From Propionibacteriaceae bacterium (GTDB taxonomy: Bacteria; Actinomycetota; Actinomycetes; Propionibacteriales; Propionibacteriaceae): DNA of 5,197 nucleotides. This document shows positions 1-4,502 of this stretch, in pieces; positions within the stretch are counted from its first letter, which is position 1; every line of letters starts with the position of its first letter. Made by a program: the position numbers and the translations under genes. The notes beneath the pieces are model-generated. The model saw only the letters and a program-made list of their open reading frames with translations, had not been told where the DNA came from and did no database searches. The DNA is taken from positions 1 through 5,197 of the forward strand of contig WRJP01000126.1 in the NCBI GenBank assembly GCA_009778535.1, read 5' to 3'.

Positions 1-95
1 ATTCTTTCTTCGCCCAAGGTGCAACCTGAGAAGGCTAAGGCAACCGAGATCACCAGGATTCCTAACCCGTTCACTATCTTCGAGATATGCGCCAT
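1..95 (-). CDS. Putative lipoprotein, N-terminal fragment (runs off left edge)
   Basis: An open frame starts at an ATG at 95 and continues leftward through the window edge, giving 31 codons. The translation begins MAHISKIVNGLGILVIS and continues through a hydrophobic stretch to a Gly-Cys at residues 24-25. This is a classic lipoprotein signal peptide: a short n-region with one Lys, a hydrophobic core at about residues 8-22, and a lipobox-like Phe-Ser-Gly-Cys. The -3 residue is Phe, where Leu is usual. A strong Shine-Dalgarno (AGAAGGAG) lies 6 nt upstream of the ATG, which fixes the start. By family knowledge such a protein would be exported, lipidated on the Cys and anchored on the outer face of the membrane. 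The mature domain is outside the window, so its function cannot be named; solute-binding protein is one option among many. It follows the HAD hydrolase on the same strand. Confidence 0.7.
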   Translation of the reverse strand, partial: MAHISKIVNGLGILVISVALAFSGCTLGEER

Positions 96-101
96 GAGCT
101 A

Positions 102-109
102 CTCCTTCT
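102..109 (-). promoter_or_regulatory. Strong ribosome binding site for the left-edge lipoprotein
   Basis: AGAAGGAG on the minus strand is a near-perfect anti-16S complement. It sits 6 nt before the ATG at 95 and is the strongest Shine-Dalgarno in the window. It is the main evidence that the short edge-truncated frame is a real gene. Confidence 0.7.
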
Positions 110-132
110 GCTTGCTCTACGTGCAAACTCTA

Positions 133-234
133 TTACACCCGTACAACCCACTTGCTTTGCGACGACGTGCTTTCACCAGATTCCGCTTCCAGCATTACAA
201 TATCTCCGCTTTTCTCCCCTTCACGCGAACTCAT
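133..234 (-). CDS. Possible small ORF (33 aa) overlapping the hydrolase stop
   Basis: An ATG at 234 overlaps the TGA stop of the upstream HAD gene in an ATGA arrangement and opens a 33-codon frame ending in TAA at 133-135. The peptide begins MSSREGEKSGDIVMLEAE and ends WVVRV. It is polar and rich in Glu and Ser, with no membrane segment or recognisable motif. The ATGA overlap would allow translational coupling to the hydrolase. Upstream there is only a weak, badly spaced AGCAGG. It is short enough to occur by chance, and I do not recognise it. It may simply be intergenic sequence between the hydrolase and the lipoprotein; apart from it I see nothing in the 96-230 gap except the lipoprotein ribosome binding site. 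Confidence 0.22.
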   Translation of the reverse strand: MSSREGEKSGDIVMLEAESGESTSSQSKWVVRV

Positions 235-1070
235 TGCCTGCTGCGACCAGAGGGAGAGCGTGCACCAACGAGGAGGGCTTCGAGGAATTGAGCTACTCCG
301 TCCTCATCGTTTCCAGGGATCACCATTTGTGCTACTTCAAAAACTTCAGGTGCGGCGTTAGCTACCGCTATGCCGAGTCCGGCCCAGGTGAGCATTTCAA
401 CGTCATTATTTGCGTCTCCTATTGCTGCGACCTGTTCTTTGGGTATCTCTAGCGAATCAGCAATCCACGCAACTCCCTTTGCCTTGGTAACTGTGGCGGC
501 TCCGATCTCGACAAATGCGGCTCCACTAGTGGTGGCATGGATTTCAGCAATCCCCGATTCTTCCAGATACTCACGTAGCACTTCGGGTGATATTTGCTCG
601 TGACGAGCGACAAATTTGACTGTCGGCTCGGCACAAATTTCTGCCAAATCCATCAACACAAATTTGCGACGGTCATGCAGCAATTCGCGTTCAGTCATCA
701 CTTTTAGATATTCGGGCTGCGTAACGAAGGTATCTCCCAAGTCGCGAGTGGCACCAAACAAGGTTCCGGGAGCCTTCTCCAACAAATAATCGACTACCTG
801 TTTTTGGCTTGCAGGCGAAACCTGCTCTACGAAAAGCACCCGCTCATTGCTGTAGTCGAACCCTATTGCACCATTGCTAGTAACAGCGAAATCGAAATCT
901 TCGACGGGGAAAGTGGCCGGTAAAGATGCAAATTGGCGGCCAGTTGCTACCACGAAGATTATTCCCGCAGCGTGGGCTGCCGCCAAGGCTGCCAACGTTC
1001 GGGCTGTCAGCTCTTTTCTGCTGTTCAGGATCGTGCCGTCCAGATCAAACGCAATCATTTGTAGCTGCAT
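231..1070 (-). CDS. Cof-type HAD-superfamily hydrolase (phosphatase)
   Basis: This 279-residue cytoplasmic protein of the haloacid dehalogenase superfamily, Cof/YidA-like (cap type C2), shows all four motifs. Motif I is DLDGT, with nucleophile Asp9 and acid/base Asp11. Motif II is ATGR, with Thr43. The motif III lysine is in TKAKG (probably Lys198). Motif IV is GDANND at 218-223, which completes the Mg site. The cap domain lies between motifs II and III, about residues 80-185. The length is normal for the family (about 260-290). Relatives dephosphorylate small metabolites such as sugar phosphates, FMN or pyridoxal phosphate; the substrate cannot be read from sequence. The ATG overlaps the recR TGA by one nucleotide (TGATG), and only a weak GGCGG precedes it, so translation is probably coupled to recR. 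A second in-frame ATG at codon 5 is a less likely start. The last ten residues (RSPSGRSRQ region) are a polar tail beyond the fold. Confidence 0.9.
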   Translation of the reverse strand: MQLQMIAFDLDGTILNSRKELTARTLAALAAAHAAGIIFVVATGRQFASLPATFPVEDFDFAVTSNGAIGFDYSNERVLFVEQVSPASQKQVVDYLLEKAPGTLFGATRDLGDTFVTQPEYLKVMTERELLHDRRKFVLMDLAEICAEPTVKFVARHEQISPEVLREYLEESGIAEIHATTSGAAFVEIGAATVTKAKGVAWIADSLEIPKEQVAAIGDANNDVEMLTWAGLGIAVANAAPEVFEVAQMVIPGNDEDGVAQFLEALLVGARSPSGRSRQ

Positions 1071-1675
1071 CAGTTACCGCCACTTAACAACCTGCGTCCG
1101 GCGAAGGCTCGACCCAATGTGACTTCGTCTGCATATTCGAGATCGCCTCCCACCGGTAATCCGCTGGCTAATCGTGAAACTAATATCCCAATCGGCTCCA
1201 AGAGCCTAGCAATATAAACAGCCGTTGCATCCCCCTCCAGGTTAGGGTTAGTGGCTAGGATGACTTCCTTCACGCCGGTATCTTCCAAGCGTTGTACTAA
1301 CTCACGGATGCGCAGGTTGTCCGGACCTATTCCATCAATGGGGCTAATCGCTCCGCCAAGCACATGGTACCGGCCGCGGAATTCGCGGGTGCGTTCTATC
1401 GCCATCACATCTTTTGATTCTTGAACGACACAGATTGCACCCAGGTCACGTCTAGGGTCACCGCAGATTCGGCAGTGGCTGTCTTCGCTAACGTTGAAGC
1501 AGATTGAGCAGAACCGCGCCTTTTCCACCACTTCGCGCAACGCGTCCGCTAAACGTTCAACATCTGCTTTTTCGGATTCGAGAATGAAAAAAGCAATCCG
1601 CTGGGCACCCTTTGGCCCTACTCCAGGAAGACGCCCTAACTCATCAATCAGGGTCTGGATCGGTCCTTCGTACAC
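1070..1675 (-). CDS. recR: Recombination mediator protein RecR
   Basis: This 201-residue protein has the standard RecR length and domain order. A helix-hairpin-helix lies at about residues 8-30 (LGRLPGVGPKGAQRIAF). A C4 zinc finger follows with Cys56, Cys59, Cys68 and Cys71. The Toprim domain runs from about 79 to 165, starting at ICVVQESKD and containing the HVLGGAISPIDGIGPDNL region. The C-terminal Walker-B-like motif is SGLPVGGDLEYADE at 171-184. RecR forms a DNA-clamping tetramer that works with RecO (and RecF) to load RecA on SSB-coated single-stranded gaps. The start is GTG at 1675, supported by GAAAGG six nt upstream and by homology to the usual MYEGPIQ-type N-terminus. It lies 20 bp after ybaB and overlaps the next gene by 1 nt, so it is inside the dnaX operon, a conserved actinobacterial and wider bacterial arrangement. 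Confidence 0.97.
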   Translation of the reverse strand: MYEGPIQTLIDELGRLPGVGPKGAQRIAFFILESEKADVERLADALREVVEKARFCSICFNVSEDSHCRICGDPRRDLGAICVVQESKDVMAIERTREFRGRYHVLGGAISPIDGIGPDNLRIRELVQRLEDTGVKEVILATNPNLEGDATAVYIARLLEPIGILVSRLASGLPVGGDLEYADEVTLGRAFAGRRLLSGGN

Positions 1676-1695
1676 CTACAGCCTTTCGCTACGCC

Positions 1696-2046
1696 TTAAA
1701 AACCAGGTATTTGTGGCATGGTAGCTTGTGCTACCTGCGTAGCGCGGGTATTTGCGTCACGAACCGCCGCAACAATCAGATCTGCAAGAGTCTCAGTGTC
1801 GGTCGGGTCGCAGGCTTCTGCGGCTATTGTCAGTCGTTTGAGTTCTCCAGCCCCACTCACAACAGCCTCGATCAAGCCCGCGCCAGCGCTACCTGTGATC
1901 TCACGTTCGGAAAGTTCGGCCTGTGCCTGTTGGAATTGGCTTTGTAGAGCCTGCGCCTGAGAAAGAATACTTCCGAAGTCCAAATTATTTAGGTCAAGAT
2001 TGCCTAAATTGGTGCTGATCATGCTGTCGGGTTCATTTTCGGTCAT
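1696..2046 (-). CDS. ybaB: YbaB/EbfC family nucleoid-associated protein
   Basis: This small 116-residue cytoplasmic protein has the YbaB/EbfC pattern. A long N-terminal helix is rich in Gln and Ala (about residues 27-47, ILSQAQALQSQFQQAQAEL). A beta core follows (about 49-75) carrying the conserved SAGAGLIEAVVSGAGELKRLTI stretch, with a C-terminal helix at about 83-108 and a Met/Pro/Gly tail typical of the family. Members form tweezer-like dimers that bind DNA, and they sit between dnaX and recR in very many bacteria; the precise role remains loosely defined. The ATG at 2046 is 2 bp after the dnaX stop, with GGAGAAAGG inside the dnaX end as ribosome binding site, so translation is probably coupled to dnaX. 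The first 25 residues are an Asn/Asp/Leu-rich lead-in of low conservation. Met9 is an alternative start, less well supported by the Shine-Dalgarno spacing. Confidence 0.93.
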   Translation of the reverse strand: MTENEPDSMISTNLGNLDLNNLDFGSILSQAQALQSQFQQAQAELSEREITGSAGAGLIEAVVSGAGELKRLTIAAEACDPTDTETLADLIVAAVRDANTRATQVAQATMPQIPGF

Positions 2047-2048
2047 TG

Positions 2049-4178
2049 TTAGCCTTTCTCCATAGTGGTTTCTAGTAGTGTCGCGCCAAGTTCATTGCGG
2101 AGCAGTTCTGCAACGTCTTTGGCATCGTCAAGGGTTTCATCGTCACGGCTGGGTTCTATTTCAGGTTCATCCGGCGCCCCCGGCGTGCGGGTAGGTTTGA
2201 TGTTTTTACGAGCCCTGTCGGCAGCACCTGGGGTTTTTGGCTCGGATCGCTGAACTTCCGGCATGGTTTGCGTAGCTACCGGCTGCTCTGCCCGTGCGTC
2301 TAATACCACTTCAATTTGGAGATTGGCTCCAATTGCGGTCATTATCGCCTGTTTAAGCACGTCGACGCTGCCGCCGCGCGCGAATGAATCTTTAGCGCCC
2401 GGATTTGCCATAGCGAGCACCAGGATGTCACCTTTCACTTCGCTGATTTGGGCGTTCTGACTCAACAGAATCCAAGTGAAGCGACGCAACTGCTTTACTT
2501 CATCCAATATTTTTGGCCAGAGCCCGCGCAGATCGGTTGTCCCCAGCGTCGAGGACGTTGCTGGCGATTTGACCGTTTCACTCGGTAAAGCAACAACATC
2601 GGTCGCTGGTTGTTTTGTTGCGACAGGTTCGGGAATAGGTTGTGGCAAGGCAGAAACTGCCGGTTTCGGTTCATGCGATGCTGGCGCAGTTTGGGCGAGG
2701 GTGGTCGGAGCGTCTGGTTCGAGGGTTGTTGTCGATTTCTCGCTGTCAGTAGCAGGAATTTGTTTGGCAGCGGCAACGGATTCACCGACCGCCGACTGTG
2801 AAATTGGAAGTAGCACGGTTTCTTCCGCAGCCGCTTGGTCTGCGATGTTGAACCGTCGTTCGAGACGATCCAACCTGGCGTGAATACCGCGGCCATCAAC
2901 GTCCGCTCCTGGCAAGAGCACTCGAGAACACATCAACTCTAGGTAGAGTCTGGGGGCTGTGGTGCCTCGCATTTCCGTGAGTCCAGCAGCGATTACTTCA
3001 GCGGCTCGCGTCAGTTCTCCAGGCCCCATGGCTTTGGCCTGTGTGGTGAGTCGATCTCCTTGATCTTGCGCAACATCAACTAAATGATCGTTCAGCGCCG
3101 TAGGCACTGCGGAAACGATAATCAAGTCGCGGAGTCGATTCAGTAAATCCTCAGCAAAGCGATGCGGGTCAATACCAGCTTCGATCACCTTTTCAATGGC
3201 GACAAACACACCCTGGGAGTCAGCAATAGCAAACGCGTCAATGATTTCGTCCAGAAGCGTATCTGAGGTGTAACCAAGAAGTGCCGCTGCCTGAGTGTAA
3301 CTGACCAAGTTATCTGCCGCGCTACCAAGTAGCTGATCAAGCACCGACAGCGAATCGCGTACCGAACCAGCTCCGGCGCGCACAACCAGACCAAGCGCCG
3401 CAGGTTCGACATTGATACCTTCTTGAGTGCAAACACTCGCTAGATATTCACCAAGTACTTTCGGGGGAACCAGCCGGAAAGGGTAGTGATGGGTGCGAGA
3501 GCGAATTGTTGCTAGCACTTTTTCGGGTGCAGTCGTTGCGAAAATAAACTTCACATGCTCTGGTGGTTCTTCCACAACTTTCAAGAGCGCATTGAAGCCC
3601 TGCGTGGTGACCATGTGGGCTTCGTCGATAATGTAAATCTTGAAACGGCTTTGTACCGGAGTGTAATACACCCGTTCGCGTAACTCCCTTGCGTCTTCAA
3701 CTAACCCGTGGGAAGCGGCGTCAATTTCGCGCACGTCGATTGAGCCAGACCCGCCACGCGCCAAGTCAAGACAGGATTGGCATGTCCCACACGGAATCGG
3801 CAACGGCCCTTTTTCGCAGTTGAGTGCTCTAGCTAGAATGCGCGCTGAGGTGGTCTTACCGCAACCGCGTGGTCCGGAAAACAAATATGCGTGATTGACC
3901 TTGCCATTGACCAACGCCCGCTGCAACGGGACGGTCACATGCTCTTGGCCGATGATTTCTTCAAAAGTGTCTGGTCGGTATCGACGATAGAGAGCTAGTG
4001 GTGCTGGAGGGCGAGTAAGCCCTTCAGCGCCGGCAGGAGCAGAACCTCGTTTAGTTTTCGCAGCAGATGTGGATTTTCTACCTGTAGCAACTTTCGGCTC
4101 TATGCCAAACAGTCCAGGGCCATCTTGACCAAGGTCAAGTAGGTCTTCAGCGCCGCACAGGTCTTCGTCGTGATCCAC
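2049..4178 (-). CDS. dnaX: DNA polymerase III subunit gamma/tau (clamp loader ATPase)
   Basis: This 709-residue protein is the motor of the replicative clamp loader, which opens the beta clamp and places it on primed DNA. The AAA+ region starts at ALYRRYRP (residue 62). Walker A is GPRGCGKTT (102-110), and the zinc site is Cys121, Cys130, Cys133 and Cys136. Walker B is IYIIDEAH (181-188), sensor 1 is FIFATT (211-216), the arginine-finger segment is IRSRT (225-229, Thr where proteobacteria have Cys), and sensor 2 is in GSVRDS (271-276). The collar domain runs to about 425. A low-complexity Pro/Ala/Thr linker (about 450-545) leads to a tau-type domain (about 549-630) and an acidic tail ending in ELLRNELGATLLE. 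The only usable start is GTG at 4178: an in-frame TAG lies four codons upstream, and I see no ATG, GTG or TTG codon between it and ALYRRYRP. This leaves an odd extension of about 60 residues. I see no A-rich slippery heptamer in the linker to make a separate gamma form. It is the first protein gene of the leftward operon. Confidence 0.96.
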   Translation of the reverse strand: MDHDEDLCGAEDLLDLGQDGPGLFGIEPKVATGRKSTSAAKTKRGSAPAGAEGLTRPPAPLALYRRYRPDTFEEIIGQEHVTVPLQRALVNGKVNHAYLFSGPRGCGKTTSARILARALNCEKGPLPIPCGTCQSCLDLARGGSGSIDVREIDAASHGLVEDARELRERVYYTPVQSRFKIYIIDEAHMVTTQGFNALLKVVEEPPEHVKFIFATTAPEKVLATIRSRTHHYPFRLVPPKVLGEYLASVCTQEGINVEPAALGLVVRAGAGSVRDSLSVLDQLLGSAADNLVSYTQAAALLGYTSDTLLDEIIDAFAIADSQGVFVAIEKVIEAGIDPHRFAEDLLNRLRDLIIVSAVPTALNDHLVDVAQDQGDRLTTQAKAMGPGELTRAAEVIAAGLTEMRGTTAPRLYLELMCSRVLLPGADVDGRGIHARLDRLERRFNIADQAAAEETVLLPISQSAVGESVAAAKQIPATDSEKSTTTLEPDAPTTLAQTAPASHEPKPAVSALPQPIPEPVATKQPATDVVALPSETVKSPATSSTLGTTDLRGLWPKILDEVKQLRRFTWILLSQNAQISEVKGDILVLAMANPGAKDSFARGGSVDVLKQAIMTAIGANLQIEVVLDARAEQPVATQTMPEVQRSEPKTPGAADRARKNIKPTRTPGAPDEPEIEPSRDDETLDDAKDVAELLRNELGATLLETTMEKG

Positions 4179-4184
4179 ACCCTC

Positions 4185-4215
4185 ACTCTATTCGGTGTAG
4201 CGGACAGTTTCGTAA
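4185..4215 (-). promoter_or_regulatory. Possible dnaX promoter giving a leaderless mRNA
   Basis: On the minus strand TAGAGT (4190-4185) fits the actinobacterial -10 pattern TAnnnT. It ends exactly 6 nt before the dnaX GTG, which would put the transcript start at or next to the start codon. A weak -35-like TTACGA lies 19 bp further upstream (4215-4210). There is no properly spaced Shine-Dalgarno: the nearest purine run, GAGGG, is only about 1-2 nt from the GTG. Leaderless genes are common in actinobacteria, so this layout is plausible, but the -35 is poor and read-through from the SRP RNA gene is an alternative. Confidence 0.35.
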
Positions 4216-4244
4216 CTATTTCTTGGTTTGGAGCCGGTATGGAC

Positions 4245-4264
4245 ACAAGAAAAGCCCCTCACGT
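4245..4264 (-). terminator. Possible intrinsic termination at the 3' end of the SRP RNA
   Basis: The 3' arm of the SRP RNA closing stem (ACGTGAGGG) runs directly into GCTTTTCTTGTG on the minus strand. The terminal stem plus U-rich run could release polymerase. The U-tract is short and interrupted by a C, so part of the transcription may continue into dnaX. Confidence 0.3.
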
Positions 4265-4340
4265 ACCCGAAAGAGCTCACTTACCCTTGCTGCCTTCCGA
4301 CCCTGGGGGAGTTGGGCGAGATATCGTCACGTGAGGGACA
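4252..4340 (-). ncRNA. ffs: Signal recognition particle RNA, small bacterial (4.5S) type
   Basis: The minus strand carries the hallmark apical domain of SRP RNA, CAGGGTCGGAAGGCAGCA (about 4303-4286), including the GGAA tetraloop and the asymmetric internal loop bound by Ffh. The ends pair in a closing stem: CCCTCACGT (4337-4329) with ACGTGAGGG (4264-4256), nine perfect base pairs. The predicted length is about 85-95 nt and there is no Alu domain, which matches the small type found in Gram-negatives and actinobacteria. The RNA pairs with Ffh to deliver nascent membrane and secreted proteins to FtsY and the translocon. The apical helix next to the tetraloop has a U where many relatives have C, giving a U-G wobble. 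The ends are set by the stem and could shift by several nucleotides. The gene lies about 75 bp upstream of dnaX on the same strand. Confidence 0.95.
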
Positions 4341-4346
4341 AAGTCC

Positions 4347-4352
4347 ACTTTA
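4347..4352 (-). promoter_or_regulatory. Candidate -10 element for the SRP RNA
   Basis: TAAAGT on the minus strand matches TAnnnT and lies about 7 nt before the predicted 5' end of the SRP RNA (near 4340), which is the right distance for a -10 box. No convincing -35 is visible at 16-18 bp upstream; the sequence there overlaps the inverted repeat at 4363-4381. The element is supported mainly by position. Confidence 0.25.
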
Positions 4353-4362
4353 CCTTGAAACC

Positions 4363-4381
4363 ACGAACCAAGACAGTTCGT
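4363..4381. repeat. Short perfect inverted repeat between the divergent transcription units
   Basis: ACGAAC (4363-4368) and GTTCGT (4376-4381) are perfect inverted copies separated by 7 bp. They lie where the -35 region of the leftward SRP RNA promoter would be and about 55 bp upstream of the rightward LCP promoter. It could be an operator half-site pair or a chance 6-bp palindrome. The half-sites resemble the actinobacterial LexA box, but the spacing is wrong for it. Confidence 0.3.
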
Positions 4382-4436
4382 CTTGCGTACACCACTGATA
4401 GCAGGCACCTGTTTACCGAGGTGGATACCGACCGTA

Positions 4437-4465
4437 TTGTCGCAGACTTGCGTGGGAAGTAGAAT
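4437..4465 (+). promoter_or_regulatory. Sigma-70-like promoter for the LCP-family gene
   Basis: TTGTCG (4437-4442) and TAGAAT (4460-4465) are separated by exactly 17 bp. The -35 keeps the TTG and the -10 differs from TATAAT at one position. Transcription would start near 4472, giving an untranslated leader of about 30 nt before the ATG at 4503. It is the best-formed promoter in the window and points away from the SRP RNA/dnaX unit. Confidence 0.55.
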
Positions 4466-4502
4466 AGAAGGCTACGACGTATTTATGACTTAATGAGACC
4501 GT

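Noticed and set aside
87..452. Plus-strand ORFs at the left end (19-291, 87-452, 152-361).
   Set aside because: They lie opposite the well-supported HAD hydrolase and the lipoprotein start, and their peptides are Cys/Arg/Ser/Phe-rich without family features.
2495..2899. A 134-codon minus-strand frame inside dnaX in a different register, possibly a frameshift product.
   Set aside because: It covers the low-complexity Pro/Ala/Thr linker, its peptide has no recognisable domain, and I see no slippery heptamer leading into it. Long overlapping frames are expected over such biased sequence.
4107..4127. The QDGPGLF segment of the DnaX extension as a beta-clamp binding motif.
   Set aside because: It lacks the hydrophobic residue expected two or three positions after the Gln in QL(S/D)LF-type motifs, and the Pro-Gly would not fit the usual pattern.
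4363..4381. A possible LexA/SOS box, because half-sites resemble CGAAC...GTTCG.
   Set aside because: The actinobacterial SOS box has a 4-bp spacer between half-sites; here it is 7 bp, and neither neighbouring gene is an SOS gene.
4223..4462. A plus-strand 79-codon ORF between dnaX and the LCP gene.
   Set aside because: It is antisense to the SRP RNA, and its composition is explained by that structured RNA and promoter DNA. It also runs over the LCP promoter.
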